The notes under the pieces were generated by a model. That model was not told where the DNA came from. It made no database searches and saw only the letters and a list, made by a program, of their open reading frames with translations. Shown one piece after another: positions 37,622 through 45,303 of a stretch of 64,000 nucleotides of DNA (its first letter is position 1; the number at the start of each line of letters is the position of its first letter). The DNA is from Actinomyces trachealis (lineage in GTDB: Bacteria; Actinomycetota; Actinomycetes; Actinomycetales; Actinomycetaceae). The stretch lies in the NCBI RefSeq assembly GCF_015711475.1, contig NZ_CP065027.1, forward strand, positions 1,302,001 to 1,366,000. The letters are read 5' to 3'. A program made the translations under genes and the position numbers.

Positions 37622-40450
37622 TCAATGCGCCGCTTCCCGCCAACTGTGCCCGCGCCCCACGGAGACCTCCAGCGGCACCGCCAGCTCAGCGGCGGCACCC
37701 ATACGCTCACGCAGCACGGCCTGAACGGCCTCAACCTGCCCTGGCGCAACCTCCACCAGGAGCTCATCGTGGATCTGCAAGAGCAGTCGGCTGCCAGGAG
37801 CCTGCTCTGGCAGCGCCCGCCAAACCTCCCCCATGGCCCGCTTGATGATGTCAGCGGCACTGCCCTGGATAGGGGCATTCAGGGCGGCACGCTCGGCCAT
37901 CTCCCGCAGCTGGCGGTTGTCACTGTTGAGGTCAGGCAGGTAGCGGCGGCGGCCAAACATGGTCTGGGTGTAGCCGTCCACCCGCGCCTGCGCCACGATG
38001 GAGTCCAGGTAGCTCTTGACCTTGCCGAAACGCTCGAAGTAGCGCTCTTGCAGGGCTGAGGCCTCCGGCGTCGGGATACCCAACTGCTTGGACAGGCCGT
38101 AGGCAGAAAGCCCGTAAACCAGGCCGTAGCTCATGGCCTTGATCTGGTTACGCTGCTGGGGGGTGACATCGTCAACGTCAATCTCATTGACCAGGGCAGC
38201 CACGTAGCGGTGCAGGTCCTCCCCTGAGTTAAAGGCGCTGATAAGCGCGTCGTCACCTGAAAGGTGCGCCATGATACGCATCTCGATCTGGGAGTAATCG
38301 GCGGTGACCAGGCACTCATAGTCTTTGCCGTTCACGAAGGCCTCACGGATGCGCCTGCCCTCCTCCGTGCGAGCCGGAATGTTCTGGAGGTTCGGGTCCG
38401 TGGAGGACAGGCGTCCGGTCGCGGCGACGGTCTGTTGGAAAGTGGTGTGGATGCGCCCGTCTGGCAGCATGGCCTTGCGCAGTCCCTCCACCGTCTGGCG
38501 GAGCTTGATGGCGTCGCGGTGTTCCAGCAAGTTCGACAGGAAGGGATGGTTAGTCTTGGCGAAGAGGTCGTTGAGCGCCCCGGCGTCTGTGGTGTAACCG
38601 GTCTTGGTCTTGCGGGTACGCGGCATGTCCAGCTCTTCAAAGAGCACCGTCTGCAACTGCTTGGGGCTAGAAAGATTGAGTTCGTGCCCGGCGGCCTTGT
38701 ATGCCTCCGTCTGGGCGTGTACCACACGGGCGTCCAGCTCGGCCTCACGGGCGGCGAGCACCTTCTGGTTGATGGCAATACCGGCGTGCTCCATATCCGC
38801 TAGGGCAGCGGAAACGAGCATCTCCAGCTCCATGAGGCCGTCTGCCTCCCGGCACTTAAGCTCAACCATCAGGGCCTGACGCAAGGGAGGTTGGAGGGCC
38901 GCACGGCGGGCGCTGGCGAGCAGCTTGGCGGGGACGGCGTCGGCGCTGAGGGCTTCCAGGTCGAAGGCCCCCTGTGCTTGCGTGCCACCGTCCCCCAGGA
39001 CAGCCAGGTCGATGCCAAGCCAACGCTGCGCGAGCGCCTCGACGTCGTAGCTGCGCTGCTCGGGGCGGCAGAGGTAGCCAGCGATGCCCGGGTCAAAGCC
39101 GCTCAGGTCCAGGCTCAGGCCGCGGCCGCGCAGGCGATGCCATGCCGCCTTGGTGTCGGTGACGATTTTCTCAGGCAGACGGCCGCTGAGCAGCTGCTCA
39201 AGAGCCTTCTCATCCTCTGGCAGCAGGTGGGCGCAGTCCGCCACGAGCGCCTGCTGGCCGTCGCTGATCGCGATGATCTCGGCGTCTGCGGCACCTGGGT
39301 GCGCAGGGCCGACGACGTCCAAGCCGATGCGCTTTGGGGCACCGGCGCCTTTAGCCTCGTCCCAGCCAAGCTGTTCTTTGAGCCAAGTGCCCAGCTGCCC
39401 GGGCCTCACATCCTGACCCAGCACCGCAACTGGCAGGCGGCTGAGCCGGTTGGCCAGCATCTCCTCTTCCTCAGCGTCCACCTGGGCCTGGTCCGCTAGG
39501 TCCGTGAAGCTCAGGACGCGGCTGGCGCGCTCGGCCAGAGCACGGAATTCGAGCTTCTCAAACACCTCCTGGACTGTGTGCCGGTCAGTAGGAGACAGAC
39601 GCAGGTCCCGGTGCGGGTCGATGCCTAACTCCAGGTCTGTTAACAAGGCGTTGAGGCGCCGGTTGCGGCGCACGTCCTCTAGATGGGTGCGCAGGTTCTC
39701 CCCGACCTTGCCCTTGATGTTCTCCACGTTGGCCAGCACGCCATCGAGCCCGTCGTACTGGTTGAGCCACTTGGCTGCGGTCTTGGGGCCCACACCGGGC
39801 ACGCCGGGCAGGTTGTCACTGGTCTCACCCACCAGAGCGGCCAGGTGTGGGTAACGCTCAGGCGGTACGCCGTATCGTGCCTGAACCTCCTGTGGGGTCA
39901 TGCGGCGTAGCGTGGAGACTCCCTTGATGGGGTATAGGACAGTGCAGTCCTCGTTGACCAGCTGGAAGGTGTCACGGTCACCAGAGCAGATGAGCACCTC
40001 CATGCCCTGAGCTAGTCCGGCGCGGGAGAGCGTGGCCAGAATGTCGTCAGCCTCATAATTCGGGGCGGTGAGGGTGTAGACATTCATGGCAGCGAGCATC
40101 TCTTGAATTAGTTCGATCTGCCCGAGGAAAGGCTGGGGCGTCTCATCGCGGGTGCCCTTGTACTCGACATACGCCTCCGTACGGAAGGTACCGCCGGGCA
40201 GGTCGAATGCCACGGCCACGTGGGTGGGGGACTCAGAGTCAAGCAAAGACAGGAACATGGAGGTGAATCCGTGCACCGCGTTGGTGGCCTGCCCTGTGGA
40301 GGTGGTGAAGCTCTCCACTGGCAGAGCGTAGAAGGCGCGGAAGGCCATGGAGTGGCCGTCAATGAGTAGCAGTTTGTGCTTCTGCGCTGCAGCAGGAGCG
40401 TCGTTGCTGGTTGGGACGGTCTCCGGGCTGGTCTTCGTCTGGCTCACCAT
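37622..40450 (-). CDS. polA: DNA polymerase I
   Basis: Okazaki-fragment processing and repair synthesis. 942 residues. Domains: 5'-3' exonuclease (about 27-330; LLLIDGHSMAFRAFYAL, PGVPGVGPKTAAKWL), a degenerate 3'-5' exonuclease domain (about 345-545) in which the catalytic Asp-x-Glu is replaced (RIGLDVVGPAHP), and the polymerase domain with motif A VTADYSQIEMRIMAH, motif B KAMSYGLVYGLSAYG and motif C QIHDELLVE. Loss of proofreading and Tyr in motif B match mycobacterial PolA. The start at 40450 is 14 bases from the divergent thioesterase start. Confidence 0.98.
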   Translation of the reverse strand: MVSQTKTSPETVPTSNDAPAAAQKHKLLLIDGHSMAFRAFYALPVESFTTSTGQATNAVHGFTSMFLSLLDSESPTHVAVAFDLPGGTFRTEAYVEYKGTRDETPQPFLGQIELIQEMLAAMNVYTLTAPNYEADDILATLSRAGLAQGMEVLICSGDRDTFQLVNEDCTVLYPIKGVSTLRRMTPQEVQARYGVPPERYPHLAALVGETSDNLPGVPGVGPKTAAKWLNQYDGLDGVLANVENIKGKVGENLRTHLEDVRRNRRLNALLTDLELGIDPHRDLRLSPTDRHTVQEVFEKLEFRALAERASRVLSFTDLADQAQVDAEEEEMLANRLSRLPVAVLGQDVRPGQLGTWLKEQLGWDEAKGAGAPKRIGLDVVGPAHPGAADAEIIAISDGQQALVADCAHLLPEDEKALEQLLSGRLPEKIVTDTKAAWHRLRGRGLSLDLSGFDPGIAGYLCRPEQRSYDVEALAQRWLGIDLAVLGDGGTQAQGAFDLEALSADAVPAKLLASARRAALQPPLRQALMVELKCREADGLMELEMLVSAALADMEHAGIAINQKVLAAREAELDARVVHAQTEAYKAAGHELNLSSPKQLQTVLFEELDMPRTRKTKTGYTTDAGALNDLFAKTNHPFLSNLLEHRDAIKLRQTVEGLRKAMLPDGRIHTTFQQTVAATGRLSSTDPNLQNIPARTEEGRRIREAFVNGKDYECLVTADYSQIEMRIMAHLSGDDALISAFNSGEDLHRYVAALVNEIDVDDVTPQQRNQIKAMSYGLVYGLSAYGLSKQLGIPTPEASALQERYFERFGKVKSYLDSIVAQARVDGYTQTMFGRRRYLPDLNSDNRQLREMAERAALNAPIQGSAADIIKRAMGEVWRALPEQAPGSRLLLQIHDELLVEVAPGQVEAVQAVLRERMGAAAELAVPLEVSVGRGHSWREAAH

Positions 40451-40464
40451 GCCAGCCTACGGGC

Positions 40465-40893
40465 ATGAGCAGCAGCGAGCAGCCCCTTCCCCCCGCATGC
40501 CCGGACACCAGCCCTGATTGGGAACTGGCAGAGGTAGGTACGCTCATGGAGACCTTGCGTATGGAGGTGCTGGAGCGAAACGCCCAACGCACGGTGGTGC
40601 GCATGCCGGTGGCGGGAGCCCTGCAGGTGGTGGGGATTCTCCACGGCGGTGCCACAGCGGCAGTGATTGAGACGGCGGCCTCAGTGGCCGCACGTGAAGC
40701 GGCCCCAGAGGGCCGGGTGCCGGTGGGGGCAGAGCTTACGGTCTCGCACCTGCGGCCGGTGCGTGAGGGTGAGGTGACGGCAACAGCAACGCCGGTGCAC
40801 CTCGGGCGCCGCAGTGCGCTGTATACGGTGGACGTGGTGGACAGCCGGGGGCAGCTCAGTGCGACTGGGCGGTTGCGGAGCCTGTTCGTCTGA
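40465..40893 (+). CDS. PaaI-type hotdog-fold thioesterase
   Basis: 142 residues. The region LQVVGILHGGATAAVIETAA carries the HGG motif of PaaI and DHNA-CoA thioesterases, and GAELTVSHLRPVREGEVTAT is the central hotdog strand pair. It is predicted to hydrolyse an acyl-CoA; the substrate cannot be read from sequence. It is divergent from polA, with start codons 14 bases apart, so their ribosome sites or promoters overlap the opposing gene. A thioesterase next to polA is a recurrent actinobacterial arrangement. The in-frame extension upstream of ATG 40465 lies over polA and is not conserved. Confidence 0.85.
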   Translation: MSSSEQPLPPACPDTSPDWELAEVGTLMETLRMEVLERNAQRTVVRMPVAGALQVVGILHGGATAAVIETAASVAAREAAPEGRVPVGAELTVSHLRPVREGEVTATATPVHLGRRSALYTVDVVDSRGQLSATGRLRSLFV

Positions 40894-40962
40894 GTCCGAA
40901 GCGAGCAATCTGAGTCAGCGCAACCCGGTCACCGTTAGCCGCTACCCGCGTGGTCAGAGCCC

Positions 40963-41592
40963 TCAATCCTGGTCCTTGCTGGCCTTGGCGGGCTGGGTGC
41001 CACCGCCGACCTGCTCGATGACGGCGTCGGCAACCTCCCGCATGGTCAGGCGGCGGTTCATGGAGGTCTTCTGAAGCCAACGGAAGGAGTCGGGCTCGCT
41101 CAGCCCCATCTTTTCCATGAGCAGGCCCTTGGCGCGGTCCACGCGCTTGCGGGTCTCAAAGCGCTCCTGCAAGTCTGTGATCTCGCTCTCAAGGGAGAGG
41201 ATCTCCTCGTGGCGGGAGCAGGCGATCTCCAAAGCCGGAATGAGGTCCGCTGGGGTAAAGGGCTTGACCACATAGGCCATAGCGCCAGCGGCACTGGCCC
41301 GCTCCACAAGCTCTTTCTGAGAGAAAGCGGTAAGCATGACGACGGCGCAGGAGTGCTCCGCCAGGATGCGCTCGGCGGCAGTAATGCCATCCATTACAGG
41401 CATCTTGACGTCCAGCACACACAAGTCCGGCTCATGCTCGGCAACCAGACGTACGGCTTCCTCGCCGTCACTGGCCTCAGCGACTACCTCATAGCCAGCA
41501 TCGGTGAGAGTCTCAACGATGTCGAGGCGGATAAGAGTCTCGTCCTCAGCGACGAGAACGCGACGCGGCTTGGGTGTTGACTCGGTGCTCAC
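40963..41592 (-). CDS. ANTAR-domain response regulator (PdtaR-like)
   Basis: Two-component receiver with RNA-binding output, acting by transcription antitermination. 209 residues. The receiver (about 10-130) has acidic pair AEDETLIRLD, phospho-acceptor Asp in CVLDVKMPVMDG, Thr in VMLTAFSQ and Lys in VVKPFTP. A coiled linker leads to the ANTAR domain (about 145-200; RKRVDRAKGLLMEKMGLSEP and RRLTMREVADAVIEQ). In mycobacteria the homologue PdtaR is paired with the sensor PdtaS encoded elsewhere; no sensor kinase is in this window. It is divergent from the leucine tRNA. Confidence 0.93.
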   Translation of the reverse strand: MSTESTPKPRRVLVAEDETLIRLDIVETLTDAGYEVVAEASDGEEAVRLVAEHEPDLCVLDVKMPVMDGITAAERILAEHSCAVVMLTAFSQKELVERASAAGAMAYVVKPFTPADLIPALEIACSRHEEILSLESEITDLQERFETRKRVDRAKGLLMEKMGLSEPDSFRWLQKTSMNRRLTMREVADAVIEQVGGGTQPAKASKDQD

Positions 41593-41643
41593 AGGGTCAG
41601 CCTAGTATGCTTTGAGCTGGCCGCAGCCGACCCGGTTGGTCGC

Positions 41644-41719
41644 GCGCCTCCGTAGCCCAATTGGCAGAGGCATCCGACTCAAAATCGGAGTGTTGTGGGT
41701 TCGAATCCCACCGGAGGTA
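41644..41719 (+). tRNA. tRNA-Leu (anticodon CAA), class I size
   Basis: Acceptor GCCTCCG/CGGAGGT (first pair G-U), anticodon stem TCCGA/TCGGA with loop CTCAAAA giving CAA, T arm GTGGG-TTCGAAT-CCCAC, A73. The variable region is only about 5 bases, whereas leucine tRNAs are normally class II with a long variable arm. CCA is not encoded. It sits between the response regulator and pyk. Confidence 0.88.
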
Positions 41720-41724
41720 CCGCA

Positions 41725-41769
41725 TGGGTGTGGGCCCCGTGGTTTAACCACGGGGCCCACACCCATTTT
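41725..41769. terminator. Terminator of tRNA-Leu, facing pyk
   Basis: Perfect 18-bp stem (41725-41742 with 41748-41765), 5-base loop, then TTTT on the plus strand. It also lies downstream of convergent pyk. Confidence 0.9.
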
Positions 41770-41806
41770 CCTGCGCAGTCTGTGCTTTCTGTGCGTCTTG
41801 GACAGC

Positions 41807-43237
41807 TCAGTGTGCGAAGACCGCCTGCTCCCCCACGTGGTGCACGCGGATGGAGTTGGTGGAGCCTGCGGTGCCCGGAGGCATACCAGCCACGATCACC
41901 ACGGTGTCACCGATCTGGGCGATGTGCTTGGCCTGCAGCAACTCGTCCACCTGCGCCACCATGTCGTCTGTGTGCTTGACCTCAGGCACCTCGTAGGTCT
42001 GCACCCCCCAGGACACGGCCAACTGGTTGCGGGTGTTGTGCAGCGGGGTGAAACACAGCAACGGGATCGGAGAGCGTAGGCGGGACAGGCGGCGGGCCGT
42101 ATCACCGGACTGGGAGAAGGTCACCAGGTAGGTGGCATCCAGCAGCTCACCCATATCCGCGGCGGCGCGGGTGATGGCGCCGCCACGGGTTTGCGGGTAG
42201 GACCCCAGGCCAGAGATGCGCTCCCCACCATTCTCCTCAACGTTCTCAATGATGCGGGCCATGGTGCGCACGGCCTCGATCGGGTAGGCGCCCACGCTGG
42301 TCTCACCGGAGAGCATGACGGCGTCGGCACCGTCCAGGATGGCGTTGGCACAGTCGGAAGCCTCCGCACGGGTGGGGCGCGGGTTCTGGATCATGGATTC
42401 AAGCACCTGGGTGGCCACGATTACAGGCTTGGCCTGGCGGCGCGCGAGCTCGATGGCGCGCTTCTGGACCAGCGGCACGGACTCTAGGGGCATCTCCACA
42501 CCCAAGTCACCGCGAGCGACCATAATGCCGTCAAAGGCCTCCACGATGTCGAAGAGGTGCTCCACGGCCTGGGGTTTCTCGATCTTGGCGATAACCGGGA
42601 TACGCACCCCAACCTCGTCCATGATCTCGTGTACGTCCTTGATGTCATTGGCGTCGCGCACGAAAGACAAGGCGATCAGGTCAGCGCCAATCTTGAGGGC
42701 CCAGCGCAGGTCCCCACGATCCTTCTCAGACAGGGCCGGCACGGACACGGCTACACCCGGCAGATTTATGCCCTTGTTGTTTGAGACGTAGCCGGGCACC
42801 TCCACGGTGGTGACGACGTCGGTGTCGGTGACGGCCCTAACCCGCACGGCCACGTTGCCGTCGTCGATCAGGAGGCGGTCGCCGGGACGGCAGTCGCCAG
42901 GCAGGCCCTTGAAGGTGGTGGAGCAGCGCTTGACGGTGCCCAGCACGTCCTCCGTGGTGATGGTGAACTCATCACCCTTGTGCAGCTGGACCTTCTGGTC
43001 GTTGACAAACCGCCCCAGGCGGATCTTGGGGCCCTGTAGGTCAACGAGGATGGCGATGGGCTGACCGGAGGCCTCAGCAGCGGCGCGGACGCGGGCAATA
43101 ACCTCCTCCTGGTCCTCAGCCCGGCCGTGACTGCGGTTAATGCGCGCGACGTTCATACCGGCGTCTACGAGGGCCTGGACCTGCTCTGGGGAGTCGGTGG
43201 CCGGTCCGAGTGTGCACACGATCTTCGCTCTACGCAT
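41807..43237 (-). CDS. pyk: Pyruvate kinase
   Basis: Last step of glycolysis, making pyruvate and ATP. 476 residues. N-terminal AKIVCTLGPATDSPEQVQAL, ILVDLQGPKIRLG, the catalytic-Lys region IPVIAKIEKPQAVEH and MVARGDLGVEMPLE are intact; the C-terminal domain ends normally. The ATG at 43237 starts MRRAKIVCTLGPA as in other actinobacterial enzymes. Downstream of lgt by 94 bases. Confidence 0.98.
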   Translation of the reverse strand: MRRAKIVCTLGPATDSPEQVQALVDAGMNVARINRSHGRAEDQEEVIARVRAAAEASGQPIAILVDLQGPKIRLGRFVNDQKVQLHKGDEFTITTEDVLGTVKRCSTTFKGLPGDCRPGDRLLIDDGNVAVRVRAVTDTDVVTTVEVPGYVSNNKGINLPGVAVSVPALSEKDRGDLRWALKIGADLIALSFVRDANDIKDVHEIMDEVGVRIPVIAKIEKPQAVEHLFDIVEAFDGIMVARGDLGVEMPLESVPLVQKRAIELARRQAKPVIVATQVLESMIQNPRPTRAEASDCANAILDGADAVMLSGETSVGAYPIEAVRTMARIIENVEENGGERISGLGSYPQTRGGAITRAAADMGELLDATYLVTFSQSGDTARRLSRLRSPIPLLCFTPLHNTRNQLAVSWGVQTYEVPEVKHTDDMVAQVDELLQAKHIAQIGDTVVIVAGMPPGTAGSTNSIRVHHVGEQAVFAH

Positions 43238-43331
43238 GGCACCAGCCTAAGCGAAAGGGCGAGTGTCTTGAGCGCGCACCACGGTTCCAGCGGAGTTGCG
43301 ATCAGTCTCACGATGTGACTGACGGCACTTC

Positions 43332-44297
43332 CTACTCGGTAGCGGCAGTCTCGTCAGCGTCCGGGTCACCTGCCGGACCGGCGACGGCGTCGGTGCCCTC
43401 TGGGCTTCCAGAGCCGATATCGGAGCCTGCACGCTGTAGCGCGTCGGAGGGGCCTCGACGGCTGGTCCAAATGAAACCAGCCAGCCCCGCCAGGAACACC
43501 AGCAGCGAGGTCCACACGTTGAGTCTCAGGCCCGCGATCAGCTGGGCGTCGTCTACCCGCAGCATCTCAATCCAGACGCGGCCTGCAGTGTAGACCATCA
43601 TGTAGGCCCACATGAGGCGCCCCCCGGTGGCGCCGTCGCGGATCTTCAACCTGCGCGCCAGCCACAGCAGCACCAATACTCCGCCTGCATTCCAGATGGA
43701 CTCATATAGGAAGGTCGGGTGAAACAGGGTTCCGGAGGCGTAACCGTCTGGCAGGTGGGTGTCGTCAATCTCCAGGCCCCAGGGCAGCGTGGTGGGGCCG
43801 CCAAAGAGCTCCTGGTTGAACCAGTTGCCGAAGCGCCCCACAGCCTGTCCCGCTAAGACTCCAGGGGCTAGTGCGTCGGCAAAAGGTGCGGCGCGTAAAC
43901 CACGGCGCCGCAGCAGCACCGCGCAGGTCGCGGCGCCCGCTGCGATGCCACCCCAAATGCCAATGCCGCCCTCCCAGACGCGGGGGATGTTAGCCAGGCT
44001 GCCCTCAGGGCCAAAGTAGGCATCCGGGGAGGTCAACACATGGTAGATCCGCGCACCCACGATGCCTAGCGGCACGGAGACCAAGGCCAGGTCCACCACC
44101 ATGTCCCGCTGACCACCTGCGGCCTGGTAGCGGCGCTCCCCCCAGCCCACAGCCAAGAATATGCCTGCCAGCAGGCAGAAGGAGTAAGCCCGCAACGGAA
44201 TGGGGCCCAGGTGCCACACACCCTGTGAGGGGCTAGGGAGGCTGGCACCAATCTGGGTAGCCAGACACAGACCTGGGGGGCTTGCGATCAGTGACAT
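43332..44297 (-). CDS. lgt: Prolipoprotein diacylglyceryl transferase
   Basis: Transfers diacylglycerol to the lipobox Cys of prelipoproteins in the cytoplasmic membrane. 321 residues with seven hydrophobic segments. The signature GRFGNWFNQELFGGPT carries the essential Arg and Asn. The soluble C-terminus is about 45 residues, rich in Gly, Ser, Ala and Asp. ATG 44297 (MSLIASPPG) is taken because the first conserved block (GVWHLGPIPLRAYSF) follows at residue 25; the upstream in-frame extension overlaps trpC. The gene starts 4 bases after trpC ends, a usual pairing once trpBA are removed. Confidence 0.96.
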   Translation of the reverse strand: MSLIASPPGLCLATQIGASLPSPSQGVWHLGPIPLRAYSFCLLAGIFLAVGWGERRYQAAGGQRDMVVDLALVSVPLGIVGARIYHVLTSPDAYFGPEGSLANIPRVWEGGIGIWGGIAAGAATCAVLLRRRGLRAAPFADALAPGVLAGQAVGRFGNWFNQELFGGPTTLPWGLEIDDTHLPDGYASGTLFHPTFLYESIWNAGGVLVLLWLARRLKIRDGATGGRLMWAYMMVYTAGRVWIEMLRVDDAQLIAGLRLNVWTSLLVFLAGLAGFIWTSRRGPSDALQRAGSDIGSGSPEGTDAVAGPAGDPDADETAATE

Positions 44298-44301
44298 TGC
44301 C

Positions 44302-45129
44302 TCACTGTGCCTCTCGGTTGGTTGTTGACAGCAGGGCCGGGTGGGCACCAGCCGCCACGAGCTCAGCCACGAACTGCTGGGGGTCAGCTGAGCGCAGGAT
44401 CGCCTCTCCCACCAGCACGACATCGGCGCCGCTGCGGGCGTAGTTCATCACGTCGTAGGGGCCGCGCACTCCACCGGTAACCAGACGCACCACATCTGTG
44501 GGCAGAACCTCCGCCACCTGCTCAAAGAGTGTCCGATCCACGTCCCAGGTCTGGGGGTCACGGGCGTCCACCATAACGATCTCAGCGCCGCACTCGACGG
44601 CGGTCAGTGCCTCCCGGCGCGTGTGCACCCCCACCACCGCGCACATTCCCAGTGAGTGGGTGCGGTCAATGAGGCCTGCCAGCACGACGTCGGGAACGGC
44701 CGCCGCGATCAGCACCAGCATGTCTGCGCCGTGAGCGCGAGCCTCGTGAACCTGGTAGGGCGTGACAATCATGTCATTCATGAGGACCGGCACATCCACG
44801 GCGGCGCGCACAGCGTCCAAGTCCGCTAGGTCCCCGCGGTAAAGGGAAGGCTCTGTGACCACTGAGACGGCCGCTGTTCCCCCGGCCTCATAGAAACGCG
44901 CCATCACGCCGCAGTCTCCGACGCCGGACAAGTCCGCGAAGGTGGCGGTGGCACGCTTAACCTCAGCGATCACTGAGACAGCCCGGTCTGGGCTGCGCAG
45001 CACCTCAATGCTGCAACGGGCGGAGGGGACGTTTCGTGCTTGCTCGCGCAGCTGGTCGAGTGGCAGCGCGGCCTCACGCACCTCCTGGGCGGAGCGGGCA
45101 GCAGCGACGAGCGCCTCTAAGTGCCTCAT
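44302..45129 (-). CDS. trpC: Indole-3-glycerol phosphate synthase
   Basis: Closes the indole ring in tryptophan synthesis. 275 residues, (beta-alpha)8 barrel. The catalytic Lys is in VIAEVKRATATFADLSGVGD; this usually reads EVKRxSPSKG, so the local loop differs a little. Further blocks are VPVLMNDMIVTPYQVHEARA, VGVHTRREAL and VTGGVRGPYDVMNYARSGAD. GGAGGGG precedes ATG 45129. No trpE, trpB or trpA lies next to it, although these flank trpC in most actinobacteria. Whether it still serves tryptophan synthesis depends on genes elsewhere. Confidence 0.9.
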   Translation of the reverse strand: MRHLEALVAAARSAQEVREAALPLDQLREQARNVPSARCSIEVLRSPDRAVSVIAEVKRATATFADLSGVGDCGVMARFYEAGGTAAVSVVTEPSLYRGDLADLDAVRAAVDVPVLMNDMIVTPYQVHEARAHGADMLVLIAAAVPDVVLAGLIDRTHSLGMCAVVGVHTRREALTAVECGAEIVMVDARDPQTWDVDRTLFEQVAEVLPTDVVRLVTGGVRGPYDVMNYARSGADVVLVGEAILRSADPQQFVAELVAAGAHPALLSTTNREAQ

Positions 45130-45233
45130 TGCCGGTCCCCTCCAAGCTGTCCCACTCAGTTAGGCAGAAGCCAACTGACGGCACCATCGTCTCCGGCAGA
45201 TGCCCTTTGACGCAAATCCATTCAGGAACGTGA

Positions 45234-45281
45234 ACTGGCTGGGATCCCACCAATCCTTTGGTCAGCGGAGTCCCAGCCAGT
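45234..45281 (-). terminator. Terminator of the OPT transporter gene
   Basis: An 11-bp stem (ACTGGCTGGGA at 45234-45244 with 45271-45281) 22 bases after the transporter stop, with a second small inverted repeat (ACCAA/TTGGT) in the loop. Confidence 0.55.
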
Positions 45282-45303
45282 CAGATAGTGCTAGCGGGCT
45301 AGC

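Noticed and set aside
45156..45221. Possible trp leader peptide upstream of trpC
   Set aside because: A 21-codon minus-strand frame contains only one Trp codon and no terminator/antiterminator pair follows, so attenuation is not supported.
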